Shown here in pieces: positions 41,450-52,235 of a stretch of DNA of 64,000 bases; the stretch's first letter is position 1, and every line of letters begins with the position of its first letter. Both the position numbers and the translations under genes were made by a program. The DNA lies in contig OX031072.1 of assembly GCA_943736015.1 (NCBI GenBank), positions 1,492,501-1,556,500 on the forward strand, read 5' to 3'. This DNA is from Tridacna crocea (Eukaryota; Mollusca; Bivalvia; Cardiida; Cardiidae). The notes below the pieces were generated by a model. The model searched no databases, had not been told where the DNA came from, and saw only the letters and a list, made by a program, of their open reading frames with translations.

Positions 41450-41678
41450 TTAACCCTTTCCCAAACAAGCCCTGGTTTTTACGCGTCTGGAATAGTAGCC
41501 TTTTGAAAACATTGCGCGAAAAGGAGCAAATGCTGGTAACCAGCATTTTCTCCTTTTCCCACAATGTTTTCTACCCTATCATAGACAGAAATCACCTTTT
41601 CAGCAAGAGTTGAATTGTCGTCTGCAAATGCTTTCAATTTGGTCTAGTCCAAAAATTTGTCGTTTGGGAAAGGGTTAA
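41450..41678 (-). mobile_element. TTAA MITE (family C), first of a trio
   Basis: Ends CCCTTTCCCAAACAAGCCC; long arm has GACAGAAATCACCTTTTCAG. Shares TTAA with the next copy. Confidence 0.92.
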
Positions 41679-41903
41679 CTCATTACCAAATAACAAAATT
41701 TTAGATTTGTTCAAATTTCAAGCATTTGTAGATGACAAAATAAAAGTGACTGAAATTTTGAAATTTGTTTTGTAAAAGGTAGAAAATGCTGTGGGAAAAG
41801 GAGAAAATGCTGCTAACACACATTTTCTCCTTTTCCCACAGTGTCTTCTAAAAGCTTTTTTCTCAGCGCCGTCAAAAGTAGGGATTGTGTGGTAATGGGT
41901 TAA
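41675..41903 (+). mobile_element. TTAA MITE (family A1), second of a trio
   Basis: Shares TTAA on both sides; palindrome tip has mismatches (TGCTGCTAACACACATT). Confidence 0.92.
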
Positions 41904-42117
41904 CCCTTTAGCACGCAATCCTGACTTTTTACCACCCTAAAAAAGAAGACTAGAAAACACTGTGGGGAAAGGAGAAAATGCTGGTTACCAGCATTTTCTC
42001 CTTTTCCCACTATGTTTTCTACAGTTCCTGAAACAATCTTTTTTCCCACTATGTTTTTTACCCTACCTGAATCTATCTTTGAAGTTTGAATCATTTTGTG
42101 TTTCATTGTTTGGTAAA
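41900..42117 (-). mobile_element. TTAA MITE (family A), third of a trio
   Basis: Left TTAA shared; CCCACTATGTTTT repeated inside; right end degenerate. Confidence 0.82.
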
Positions 42118-42289
42118 TTTTGAATGGAAGGACTTGAATGTAACACACAGTAAAATATGGACCAAACTTTTTTTTTGGTAAATTGTGAAATAATCATTAA
42201 ACTGTGATATTTTTCTTTCTTTCAGTCTTTATTAATTCCTACCATGCTGAATAATGAAATAAAACGTTCAAACTAAAAGCAAAAATCTG

Positions 42290-42425
42290 AATGTGCTGTT
42301 TCAAAGGTATATTTTGGTGAAAATATCTCTGAATTTGACAGTGTAGATTCAAGATCAAACTGCATAAATCATGCAGTCTGATCTTGATATACATTGTCAG
42401 AAAGGTCATTGAGTCCAAGGTATTT
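42290..42425 (+). repeat. 'GATCAGACTGCA' family MITE, partial
   Basis: GATTCAAGATCAAACTGCAT / ATGCAGTCTGATCTTGAT palindrome; outer ends degenerate. Confidence 0.6.
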
Positions 42426-42444
42426 GACAATAATCTTTCCTACC

Positions 42445-42545
42445 TGGCCTGTATACACCATCCATTCTTGAGAACAAGAACATTCTTGGTCTTATTTTTC
42501 TAAATTTAAAAGCAACACAGCTTCTGATTGGCTAGACCATTTGGA
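42445..42545 (+). repeat. Fold-back element 'ACCAACCATTCTTAA' family, left half
   Basis: TACACCATCCATTCTTGAGA leads to TTCTGATTGGCTAGACCATT and then breaks into a SINE. Confidence 0.6.
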
Positions 42546-42547
42546 AG

Positions 42548-42820
42548 GCAAGCCGAGTAGCTCAGTCACAGGACTCAAGAACAGGAGGTCCAGATTTGAT
42601 TCCCAGCTCGGTGAACTTCCTTTGAGGGCTGATGTTAGTCAATAAGACAAGATTCATTCCTCTGTCACTGCTGACAGTTTTGACGATGTTTATGTGGCAT
42701 AGTAGCCAGTAGCTTGGAAAGAATATTGTGCACTGTACTTGTAAAAGGAACCCAGGGAAGCATGAACAGGTGCATTGGTTGCAATGATATAACTAGAATG
42801 ATGTTGAAAAAGGCGTTCAA
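42548..42820 (+). mobile_element. tRNA-derived SINE
   Basis: Head CAAGCCGAGTAGCTCAGTCA and box B GATTTGATTCCCAGCTCGG; ends in GAAAAAGGCGTTCAAAC. Interrupts a fold-back element at 42,545. Confidence 0.7.
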
Positions 42821-43039
42821 ACATGTACCATATAGATGGTGACGATACTCAGAGACTGAAGTGGAGTGATGAGTAAACTGATTGCATTAAAACTTTCAAA
42901 AGTGTTTGAATGCATGACCTTGAGGATTACAGCTTGTGTAAACATTTTGAAACCCGCATTTTCTCTATTTTTTTTTTTTTTAAGTTTCCTACCCTGTATT
43001 GAGACAGATCCCAGTGTTTGAACCAGTTTAATTTCTTGT

Positions 43040-43274
43040 CCTAACTCATTACCAAACAACAATATTTTAGGCTTGTCCAAATCAAAAGAATTTACAGACG
43101 ATGAAATAAAAGTGACTGAAAATTTAGAATTTGTTTTTTGTGAAGGGTAGAAAACATTGCCGGAAAAGGAGAAAATGCTCGTTACCAGCATTTCTCCTTT
43201 TCCCACAATGCTTTCTAAAGGTTTCTTTCTCAGGATCGTCAAAAGTACGTAGGGATTGTGTGGGAATGGGTTAA
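43040..43274 (+). mobile_element. TTAA MITE (family A1)
   Basis: Left TTAA mutated to CTAA; otherwise complete. Confidence 0.9.
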
Positions 43275-43566
43275 AATACTTCCACTTTGGCAAACTCAGC
43301 ATTTTGGTCGTGTTTTGATGAGATGATTTATCTTTCGAGAGTTTAAATGTCTTTTTCAACTATAAGGATCAGGATCAAATAGTGCTGTTTCGTTTGACCA
43401 AAAACCAGACTAAGATTAATTAATAAGGGACTGAAATATGAAATATGGGACTGAAAGATAAATTATGCTTTTCAATTTTGTAACATGTGAAGTTATAAGG
43501 ATTTTTCAACTAGCTTTGGTCATTTCACTGTTACGAGCCCACCTAAATAAGTATTTTAGGACTCCT

Positions 43567-43796
43567 TTTACCCATTACCACACAATCCCTACTTTTGACA
43601 TCCCTGAGAAAGAAGCCTTAAGAAAACATCGTGGGAAAAGGAGAAAATGCTGGTAGCCAGCATTTTTCTCCTTTTCCTACAATGTTTTCTACCTTTCACA
43701 AAAGAAATTTTAAATTTTCAGTCACTTTTATTTTCTCGTCTGCAAATACTTTCGATTTGGACAAACCTAAAATTTTGTTGTTTGGTAATGAGTTAA
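43567..43796 (-). mobile_element. TTAA MITE (family A1)
   Basis: Left TTAA mutated to TTTA; otherwise complete. Confidence 0.92.
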
Positions 43797-44429
43797 TCAG
43801 TACAATGGGCAGACCAGGTTATAATCGCGATCAAGCTGTAATAAGGGGGGTAAATAGTGTTGTCATGGGGACACAAAATGTACTTGTTACCTCCCTTGGA
43901 ATATTGAAAAGTCGTGCTGCATTCCCAGTTCATAATTATGAACTTGAATGATCTCGCAAAGTAAGTGCAGTGCGCTTAAGAAAAGAGAAAATAAACAAAA
44001 ACTGGAATAGCTAGGCTATCAATATCTTAATTCATATGAACTCCGCCAAAACATTCTCGATAAATGACATCTGAAGATTTCCGCCACGCCTCTTCAAGGG
44101 CAACCTCTTTTGTCCAACCACGGCCTCGTATTGGAAGAAATCTGGAGCATGTCAGAATTGTGTTTAGAATCAATTATTAAATCATAGGACTTCAGCCGGA
44201 ATATTGCCTTTTTATGGTATGAAATCAGTTTACTATAGTAACTTTGGATCTTTATAACAGATTACTGATGTTTTAAACATGTCCGTTAACCTAGGTTTGA
44301 TTGTCTTCTATGCGCGAGAAATACTAACCGTACCGGTATTCGGATATGCTATACTACCGGACAATGTCAGATCGGCCTTTATTTAGCAGTTCGGATTAAA
44401 CCTCTGTTGTATTTTGAAAGAAGAGCAGT
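43797..44429. other. Spacer upstream of the CENP-B-like gene, repeat-poor
   Basis: About 630 bp with higher GC, no recognised repeat and several CG dinucleotides. It is a reasonable place for the promoter and a non-coding first exon of the gene at 45,441, but no specific element can be assigned. Confidence 0.3.
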
Positions 44430-44577
44430 GACGTACTAGCATTGTCCTTTTTCCTACACTATTCCTTTCCTTTTTTTTTCTAAGATTTAACCAATCATGG
44501 AAGACCAATTGATTTGTCGTCTGCAAATGTTACTCAATCTGGATAAGGCCAAAATTTCATTGTCAAGTTAAAAGTTA
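44430..44577 (-). mobile_element. TTAA MITE, fragment
   Basis: Right part of a minus copy with GTCGTCTGCAAATG; further scraps at 44,585-44,672 and 44,745-44,880. Confidence 0.5.
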
Positions 44578-44889
44578 AGTCTAGTTACCAAGATAATCCC
44601 AGTGTATGAAGGACCTTATAAAAGAAGGACTCAAGTAATATTGTGGAAAAAGGAAAAAACTGCTGGTACCCCTTGTTTTGAACCTTTCCATCACAAACCT
44701 TATCCATTGAGCCAAATTTAACCCGGTACAAAACAGTCTCGTGCTTTTTCGAGCCTAGACAATGTTGTGGGAAAAGGACAACCTGCTGATAACAGCATTT
44801 TCTCTTTTTTTTAACCACATTGATTTCTACCCAACCACAGAACTCAAGTTTATTTGTGCTGCTTTTAAATTTGTTACATGGCCCCAGTA

Positions 44890-44914
44890 GGGGGGGGGGG
44901 GGCCGGGGGGGGGG
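44890..44914 (+). repeat. G-tract, possible assembly weak point
   Basis: Two runs of 10 or more G separated by CC; a C-run lies at 45,018-45,026. Confidence 0.85.
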
Positions 44915-45148
44915 CTCCCCCATTTTTTTTGAAAATCTTAGTAACAAAAAGAAAAAAAAAATGAGTTTTTAGTGCAATGCAACAACCATGCAAAAAATCT
45001 CAGTATTTTGAAGACACCCCCCCCCCTTTTGAAATGCTTCTTATACATGTGCCTGCATGCTGAAGCTGTTAATTTGAGTCTTAAATTTGTTTTTACGTAA
45101 GTAGTTAATTAAATTTGTGGTCTAAAAAATCTTTTCATTTGAATAAGT

Positions 45149-45376
45149 TTAACTCTTTACCAAACAACAAAATTTGGACTAGTCCAACTTCAAAGCATAT
45201 GCAAATAACAAAAGATTTGTTGCTCAATCAATGGAATTTGTTTTTGATAGGCTAGAAAACATTGTGGGAAAAGGAGAAAGTGCTAGTTACCAGCATTTCT
45301 CCTTTTTCCACTTTGCTTTCAAAAAGCCCTCTCTGTGTTTGTCGTTAAAACTCAGGACTGTTTGGTAAAGTGTTAA
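45149..45376 (+). mobile_element. TTAA MITE (family A2)
   Basis: Complete; ends 38 bp before the CENP-B-like gene's start-codon exon. Confidence 0.92.
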
Positions 45377-45414
45377 AATGAAGTTGCTTAGTAAAGTAAT
45401 CTTTTTTTTTCCAG

Positions 45415-45545
45415 GTTGATATTTCAGGACAAAACAGTGCATGACAAACATGTGGGATCAACATGATGGAGATTTGGCCTTCAAGGAGCTGCCATATTAC
45501 AAAAACATTGTGAAATCGTTCTTCAAGAAGCAGATACAGTATCTG
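45415..45545 (+). CDS. CENP-B-like gene, exon with start codon
   Basis: Acceptor TTTTTTTTTCCAG before 45,415; 26 nt of 5' UTR, then ATG at 45,441; donor GTATGG. Encodes MTNMWDQHDGDLAFKELPYY then KNIVKSFFKKQIQYL; phase 0 at the end. A MITE ends 38 bp upstream. Confidence 0.8.
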
Positions 45546-48500
45546 GTATGGTTTATTCATATGTTTGGTGTTTAATACCATTTTCAACATTATTTCAGAT
45601 GTTATGCAGTTTGTTGGATGTTGATGTTCAACCCTTTCCAACTCAATCTAAAATTTTAACAACATTGAGGAAGAGGGCTTTTGAAAACATAGTGGGATAA
45701 GGAGAAAATGCTGGTAGCCACAAGTCCATGATAGTGTCTTATAGTGAAAGGTTACCATAATACCATTGTCAACATTATTTCAGTTATGAATACTATAGTG
45801 GCTATTGCATTTTTGTACATAGCAGGTCTTGCAGACAAATTGTTTAGGATCCTTCTTATCTATGCCACAGTTCCAGTTACTCAATGAAAAAAAATATTTT
45901 TTTTTTACATATATTGACCTTTCACTTGCTAAATATTAAATCATTCAATATTAGTTGTTTTCCTGAACATTGGCGAGTTTTGATAAGCTGAATTTTTTTT
46001 TCATAGTTCCATGGAAAAAAACTTTCAGCAGTGCCAGGACTACTTTTGCAGTCAAAGTAATGTAAACAAACATGTATACGAGATTTCATAATGGTTTTCT
46101 TTCTGATTTCTGATCTTTATCAAGTCCGAAGTTCAGCATGCTAGCTGAATTTATTTTCTCTAAATGTTGAAAGAAAAAAATATCCAACAGTGAATTCAAC
46201 AAGAGAGCTGAAAACTCATTGTCACTTTGCGGGGTTCTAACTTCTAACAACCTTATTTTCAGTTTAGTTCTAGCGTATTGAACTTCTAATAATAAATCGA
46301 CTGAAACTCCAAATTTTCAATACTGTAATGATGTCACGAATAATGAAATGGACTTGAAATAAATACGCAATATTAGATTTTCAATGAAAAATACAGTTAT
46401 TATTTTTCAAGTGCATATTTGTTGTCTGTGACATTGAATTATAAGGAATGAAGAGAATTTTTATTTGTTTTCATGGAGGTACATGTATGAAAAAAAAATC
46501 ACACTTTTGTATGAAACAGCTTCGTGGTTTCTTACAGTGTAATGAGTCTTTTTTTCATTCCTCCATGAAAATAAAAAATATTATCTTCGTTCCTTAACCC
46601 TTTACTCCATAGATACACATAGGAAAACATAGTGGCAAAAGATGAAATTGCTCGTGATGAGCAATTTTACCTTTTGCCACAATGTTTTCTACACTATCAA
46701 AAGGTGTCATATACACATAAGAAACAGCTGCATCCTTGCTGTTACATAGGGTCAGTTAGAGATACCATAGAAATGCCTTATGGTGTAAAGGTTTCATTAA
46801 ATTAATTTTCAAGCCAACAGTAAAAACCCCAAATAATGCTTCTTCAAACTTATTTTAACAGAGAAATAATATCTCCTTATCAGACAGGTGTTGATCCAAG
46901 ATCAGAGTACACATTTTATGCAGTCTGATCTTGATCTACACTGCAATAGGTCAGTAAGCTGCCTATTGCTTAAACTTTGGTATGACTTTATCATTTTTAA
47001 AATTCTCCAAAACATTATAGCTGGAAGAGATGTGTAGAGAAGCAGGAGAAGAATCGGTCATTATGACGGTCAATTTACAAAACGGAACAATGTCGCATCT
47101 CGGCTCGGAAGTCGGAAAAGCTTTTCTGGATGACAGGGGTGATCTGAAAACACAATTTTTGTCATATTGCATCTCAAGTAAGCCTTCATGTTTTAGACTT
47201 CATGAAATAAATGCATTTTCTCCAGCAGTTTTTTTTTCTATGGCAAATTGAGGAAAATATAGAGGTATAGAACTCGCCTGCTCAGTGAAGACATGCCAGA
47301 AATGAAAGCAATTGCAGACAACAAAGTAAATGTAACTCCAGAATTCAAATTTGTTTTCAGCAGGGTAGAAAACATTGTGGGCAAAGGAGAAAATGCTGAA
47401 TAAGCTCTGTCTTATTATGAAGAATTTTATGACTGTGAAAGTAATACAACTTCTGATTGGCTGAACCAAATATTTCAGCCAATCAGAAGTTGTATTACTT
47501 TCTATTGGTTGGTGAAAACAGACGCTAGGATTACTGTTGCATGGATATATAAGGAGGAAGAATATTAACTCTCACAGTAACCAGCCGATATAGCTCAGTA
47601 GGTAGAGTGTAGGACTTGTGAACACAATGTCCTACCGGTTGTGGGTTCGAATCCCCGGCTGGCCAACTAAAAATTACTAATAGTCTTTCGGATGAGACGT
47701 TAAACCGAGGACCCGTGTGACGGTGCTACACACCGAGCACGTTAAAGAACCAGGCGGAATTCTCAGTAGTTTCGTCCTGTATCCTTATACTATCCCCTGT
47801 AATAACTAACCGTCTTCTGGGGGCGTCGCTCAGATGGGCAACCGGTAGCGACGATAAATAAACAAAAATAATCAATCAAAATTCTCACACTACTGAATAA
47901 ATCCAACAGACCCTTTTCTTCTAGAAACAGGACTCTAAGCAGAACTTTGTTCTTGCTTTGTTTAGAAAATCACATCAAAGCAGACATTGTAGGCTAGGTC
48001 AAAGATCTGACTGCTCGCTCTGTTCAGGTTGGTCGTAATCTTCACTGGCTGCAAAAGAAACTACAGTCAGAACAGGTACTCTAACCCTATACCACACAAT
48101 CCTGACTTTTAACTACCTTTAGAAAGAAGCCTTCTGAAAACATTGCAGGAAAAGGAGAAAATGCTGGAAACCAGTTTCCAGCATTTTCTCCTTTTCCCAC
48201 AATGTTTTCTGTACTTCCCAAAACAAATTTCAGTATTTGAGTCACATTTATTTTGTCATCTGCAAATGCTTTCAATTTGGAACAGTCCAAAATTTTGTCG
48301 TTTGGTAAAGAGTTAAGGGTGAAGGGAGTCATGTAAGTCTTACTGAAGCAGGTGTATTATATGAAACTTGTAAGTCTTGTAGATTTTCACTAGAGGTAGA
48401 TCTACTTGGATTTTCATTGAATTATCTTTTTGAAAATGTCTGAAATATATGTGAGCTATTGTCATTTTATCTCTGTACCAAACAACAAAATTTTGGACTG

Positions 48501-51277
48501 TTCCAAAGTGAAAGCATTTACAGATGATAAAATAAATGTAACTCAAATACTAGAATTTGTTTTGAAAGTATTTACAGAAGACATAATAAATGGGAATCAA
48601 AAATTGAAATTTGATTTGGAATTGGTAGAAAACTGGGAAAAAGAGAAAAGGTTTTCTTTCTCAGGGTTGTTAAAAGTCGGGATTGTGTGGTAGAGTTATT
48701 AACTGAAAAACTTTTAAAGGAAGTGTTAAACACAATTCAAATTGAATGATCCATACATTTACTACAGATTACAGCCTTGGAAGTGCTGGTTTCCAAGACG
48801 ATCAAAAAGGCACAAACAGCGGACAATACAAAAGGAAACAAACAGACAGTCCAAACAGCAAAGATGAATCACCAAAAACACCGAAGTGGAAAAAAATTAA
48901 ACCTTCTACTTCACCAGTGACAAGTGAGCATGGCAAGTCTAGCAACTCGCATTCAGTCAACCAAGATAACGTAGTCAACAGACTTGAGGTTGAGACATCA
49001 GCTGAAAAAGCTGGAAATGGGTTAGTTGTGAGCCCGGTCAAAGATGTTTCCGAAAACAAGTTTGAAAATGAAGATGAACTAATTGATAAGAAACGTACAA
49101 AAGATGAAGGAAATGTTTCAAAAAGGACAGGAGTTTTAAGAAGTAGAAGAACTAAAAGTGGTGAACAGTCTATAAACTATGATGAAGGTCAGGCTAGTTC
49201 AGAAAAAGATGCTAGTAGTGGTCATTCAGTTGTGCCTAATGATACATCTGCATCAGAGGAATATCCAGAGAGATATAAAGAGAAGAAAGTCATAACAGAG
49301 GAGTTGTCAGGAAACATGATTAAGATTGAGCCGCTCAGTGACGATGAAGACACAGATGTCGAACAGTCACCTGTCCCTGGGACAAAATATCTGAGTACAG
49401 AAGGAGTGGTGTCTGTGAGTCGAATAGGAACTGGTAAGATTTTCAAAATTTAACCCTTTACCAGACAACAAAATTTTAGCCCCGTCCAAATTGAAACCGT
49501 TTGCAGACGACAGTTTCAGTGTGGCTCAAATGGTGCAATTATTTATTGACAGGATAGAAAACATCGTGGGAAAAGGAGAAAACAATGTTTTCAAAAGGCT
49601 TCTTTCCAAAGGTCCTTACAAGTCGACATTGTGTGGTAAAGGGTTACAAGAACACAACTCCCAGCATTTTCTTCTTTTCCTACATTGTTTTCTAAAGCTG
49701 TCTTTCTCAGGGTCATTAAAAGTCAGGATTGTGTGGTAAAGAGTTGAAATGCAGCTTGGCCAAACAGTTATCTAGTATTCATGTTTATCATTGTGACAAG
49801 AATCGTTCCTTTCTCAACAATGTAGATTATTTCGACAGTATTTATGCAGAAAAGTGCCTAGGGTTTTTGCAAGAGTGTTGAAAGCATTGAGAAGAAAATT
49901 AGAGGAAAGCTTTGATTGGTGCTCTTGACATCCTGAAATAATACAGCAGAACGACAAAGTTTTAGACTTGGCACAAAGTGAAAGCATTTTTAGATGACTA
50001 ATTTTATGTGGTTCATATCTTGGTATTATTCTATATACAAGCAGGATTCATGGTTGGAAAAGTAAACAGCAGTGTCTGTCTTTTTTATGTTATGGAAGTC
50101 TTTAGGAACATTAAAACTTTGGATTCCAACTTTTAATGACCTTAAGAATCAAGCCTTGTGAAAACATTAAACATACATGTAGTAGAAAAAGGTGAAAATG
50201 TTGGTAATCAGCATTTCCTCCTTTTCTCACAATATTTTTTAGCCTTCTTGAAAAGTTTTAAATTTTTTTCAGTCACATATATTTTGTCATCTGCCACTGC
50301 TTTCAGTTTGGACAAGTCTAGAATTTTGTTGTTTGTTAAAGAGTTAAATGTCAGCATGGGTTTTCATGAGAAAGAAGCCTTTCAAAAACATTGTGGTAAA
50401 AGGAGAAAATGCTGGTGACCAGCATTTTCTCCTTTTCCCGCAATGTTTTCTACCTTTCCCAAAACAAATTCAGTTTTTCAGTCCCATGTTTTTAGTCGTC
50501 CGCAAGTGCTTTCAATTTGGACAAGTCTAGAATTTTGTCATTTGGTAAAGAGTTCAATGTCAACTTAGGTAAACATTTTTTTCGAAACAAGCAGTTGCTC
50601 AAAGTTTTATGTAGTTCAAGCTATCCTGGGTCACCGATAAAAAGTTGTATTTATTTTGTATAGTGTTGAGACGTAGAAAACAACTTGCCAGCAGTAAGAG
50701 TCGCACAGTTCTGACATTCGCGGAAAAGTTTCAGATTCTACAAGACATGGAAGCAAACCCAGAATTGTCATTCAGGCAACTTGCTAAAATGCACAATGTG
50801 GGAAGAACGACAATCGGACAGATTGCTAAAAATCGGGCATTTTACAAGACACAGTACGGAATCTACGCAGAATCTACGCGTAAAAAATGTGCTCCAGTTA
50901 CAAAGTACAACAGAATAAATGACTTAGTATGGAGATGGTATTCAGATGCGAAAGACAATGGACTTTTAATGTCCGGATCGATGGTCCGAGAAAAAGCGCT
51001 TGAAATAGCTAAAGAACTTTCAGAGAATGATTTCAAAGCCTCAAATGGCTGGCTGTCTAGCTGGCAGAGTCGATACAATGTAAAGTCGTTTAAAGTGACA
51101 GGAGAGTCCAGAAAGAAAGCCATTGCCATTACGGATTGGTCAGATCAGGTAGGTCTGGCCTCAGAAAGCCCTGTTAAAGAAACTGAAGATAAAATGAATG
51201 ATGAAACTGAGCAAGAAGTGATGAATGATGAAAATGATGATGATGGAGATAGTGTTTGGACTCATCTTATATCTTAG
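45441..51277 (+). CDS. CENP-B/Tigger-type double helix-turn-helix DNA-binding protein, four coding exons, 513 aa
   Basis: Coding exons 45,441-45,545, 47,021-47,177, 48,768-49,433 and 50,664-51,277 join in frame. An in-frame TGA at 45,417-45,419 supports the start; an acceptor before 45,415 implies an upstream non-coding exon. Residues 1-87 are an unrecognised N-terminal domain. Residues 88-309 are disordered and charged, with basic clusters (KTPKWKKIKP, RSRRTKSGE) that could be nuclear signals. Residues about 321-375 look like a psq/CENP-B N-terminal HTH (LTFAEKFQILQDMEANPELS, RQLAKMHNVGRTTIGQIAKN). About 390-450 are a Tc5/CENP-B HTH with the signature DFKASNGWLSSWQSRYNV. The tail is acidic. 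No DDE catalytic domain follows, so this looks like a domesticated pogo/Tigger-derived DNA-binding protein or transcription regulator. The specific gene name is not recognised. Confidence 0.82.
45630..45722 (-). mobile_element. TTAA MITE, left part
   Basis: Cut at the palindrome centre (GAAAATGCTGGTAGCC). Confidence 0.65.
45723..46593. other. Intron of CENP-B-like gene, no element recognised
   Basis: AT-rich; a short inverted pair around 46,475 and 46,560 (TTTTCATGGAGGTA / CCTCCATGAAAA). Confidence 0.45.
46594..46798 (-). mobile_element. TTAA MITE (family D)
   Basis: TTAACCCTTTACTCCATAGA to TTATGGTGTAAAGG. Palindrome GAAATTGCTCGTGATGAGCA with flanks GGCAAAAG / CTTTTGCC, a paired change relative to families A and B. 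Confidence 0.85.
46802..46973 (+). mobile_element. TTAA-flanked MITE, 'GATCAGACTGCA' family
   Basis: TTAATTTTCAAGCCAACAG to GCCTATTGCTTAA with the palindrome TGATCCAAGATCAGAGT...GCAGTCTGATCTTGATC. Directly follows the family-D MITE at 46,594-46,798. Confidence 0.7.
47021..47177 (+). CDS. CENP-B-like gene, exon 2
   Basis: Acceptor AACATTATAG, donor GTAAGC. Phase 0 to 1. Encodes LEEMCREAGEESVIMTVNLQ through SEVGKAFLDDRGDLKTQFLS. This with exon 1 forms an N-terminal domain I cannot assign. Confidence 0.8.
47290..47399 (+). mobile_element. TTAA MITE, left part
   Basis: Long arm and left palindrome arm; stops at GAAAATGCTG, the palindrome centre. Confidence 0.7.
47405..47530 (+). repeat. Fold-back element 'ACCAACCATTCTTAA' family
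   Basis: Near-perfect palindrome AATACAACTTCTGATTGGCT / AGCCAATCAGAAGTTGTATT at 47,441-47,500, followed by ATTGGTTGGTGAAAACAG. Confidence 0.65.
47582..47880 (+). mobile_element. tRNA-derived SINE with conserved central domain
   Basis: Well-preserved tRNA-like head (AGCCGATATAGCTCAGTAGG, GGTTCGAATCCCCGGCTGG). The following TCTTTCGGATGAGACGTTAA and CACGTTAAAGAACC resemble a central domain shared by SINEs of fishes and invertebrates. Ends AATAATCAATCAA. The head alone could look like a tRNA, but the long shared body marks a SINE. Confidence 0.8.
48081..48315 (-). mobile_element. TTAA MITE (family A), extended hairpin tip
   Basis: Tip reads GCTGGAAACCAGTTTCCAGC: longer but still perfectly self-pairing. 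Confidence 0.9.
48468..48698 (+). mobile_element. TTAA MITE, palindrome lost, arm duplicated
   Basis: Long-arm segment present twice (ATAAATGTAACTCAAATACT and ATAAATGGGAATCAAAAATT). Confidence 0.75.
48768..49433 (+). CDS. CENP-B-like gene, exon 3 (disordered region)
   Basis: Acceptor TTTACTACAG, donor GTAAGA. Phase 1 to 1, 666 bp. Encodes a Ser/Lys/Glu-rich disordered region with a possible SUMO-type motif in NMIKIEPLSDDED. A MITE starts 16 bp after the donor. Confidence 0.85.
49450..49747 (+). mobile_element. TTAA MITE (family A2) fused to a second right half
   Basis: First unit 49,450-49,646 lost its hairpin tip; the right half of another copy (49,657-49,747) follows. Starts 16 bp after a donor. 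Confidence 0.82.
50110..50347 (-). mobile_element. TTAA MITE, old
   Basis: Insertion TAAACATACATGTAG in the left palindrome flank. Confidence 0.78.
50365..50556 (-). mobile_element. TTAA MITE (family A), left end lost
   Basis: Palindrome intact apart from a GGTGACC centre; right end GAGTTCA. Confidence 0.82.
50664..51277 (+). CDS. CENP-B-like gene, terminal exon with both HTH domains
   Basis: Acceptor TTTTGTATAG; stop TAG 51,275-51,277. Phase 1. Encodes VLRRRKQLASSKSRTVLTFA, both helix-turn-helix domains and the acidic tail ending DDDGDSVWTHLIS. Confidence 0.88.
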
Positions 51278-51424
51278 ACTAGGCTTGTGCACTGTGACTA
51301 TTTAATAGCCATGGTAAGACACCTTAAGTTGTAGCATGATTTTTCAATGGCTGAACTATACATTCATGTAGACATTCATTTGTAGCATCAGTGGAGTGAA
51401 GAGTCACTGGTGGGTAAGTTATCT

Positions 51425-51485
51425 TAGATAACCTTTTACGACACAAATCCCCTGTTTTAACATCCTTTATCAAGAATGTCTCTTA
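51425..51485 (-). mobile_element. Solo MITE end, decayed
   Basis: ATAACCTTTTACGACACAAA and TCCCCTGTTTTAAC. Confidence 0.45.
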
Positions 51486-51712
51486 ACCCATTACCACACA
51501 ATCCCTACTTTTGACGATCCTGAGATAGAAGCCTTTTGAAAAAATTACGGGAAAATGAGAAAATGCTGGTTACCAGCATTTTCTCCTTTTCCCACAATGT
51601 TTTTGTACCCTTAACAAAACGAATTTCAAATTTACAATCACTTTTATTTTTTTGTCTGCAAATGCTTTCGATTTGGACAAGCCAAAAATATTGTCTTTTG
51701 GTAATGAGTTCA
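51483..51712 (-). mobile_element. TTAA MITE (family A1) after the CENP-B-like gene
   Basis: Complete; right TTAA mutated to TTCA. Confidence 0.92.
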
Positions 51713-51930
51713 AACATGGTGGTAAAGTTAGAAAAGTCTAGTAAATCAGCATTTCCTCTTTTTCATACTTTATTTTTTTCCTTTGTCAAGGATGATTATA
51801 TCTAATTTGTTTATGCAAATGCTTTCAGATGGGTCAAGTCTAAAATAGTGAACTTACCACTGTTTCCGTATAATGTAAAAACAGTGTCAAGTCCCAGTTT
51901 TTCTTTGAATTTGAATTTTTAGATTACCTG

Positions 51931-52010
51931 ATTAACACTTTACCACATGACAAATAAGTGACCTGTCCAAATTCAAAGCATTTGCAGACAACAAATGGAA
52001 TGTCTCTTAA
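51931..52010 (+). mobile_element. TTAA MITE, left part
   Basis: TTAACACTTTACCACATGAC and long arm up to GCAGACAAC. Confidence 0.65.
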
Positions 52011-52235
52011 CCCTTTCCCAAACGACACATTTTCGGACTAGACCAAATTGAAAGCATTTGCAGATGACAATTCAACTCTTGCTGAAAAGATGATTTCTGT
52101 CTATGATAGGATAGAAAACATTGTGGGAAAAGGAGAAAATGCTGGTTACCAGCATTTTCTCCTTTTTCCATAATGTTTTCAAAAGGCTACTATTCCAGAC
52201 CTGTAAAAACCAGGGATTGTTTGGGAAATGGTTAA
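52007..52235 (+). mobile_element. TTAA MITE (family C)
   Basis: Complete; arm segment CAACTCTTGCTGAAAAGATG. Confidence 0.93.

Noticed and set aside
42226..42270. Splice-acceptor-like TTTCTTTCTTTCAG followed by AATAAA, possible 3' UTR exon of CFAP74
   Set aside because: No matching donor after the stop codon could be shown; the AATAAA alone is weak evidence in AT-rich sequence.
42817..43359. Minus-strand open frame of 180 codons in the spacer
   Set aside because: Its middle is a translated MITE (43,040-43,274) and the rest shows no conserved motif.
47582..47660. Possible tRNA gene
   Set aside because: A and B boxes are good, but the body continues into a shared ~300-bp SINE with a characteristic tail, and no clear acceptor stem closes.
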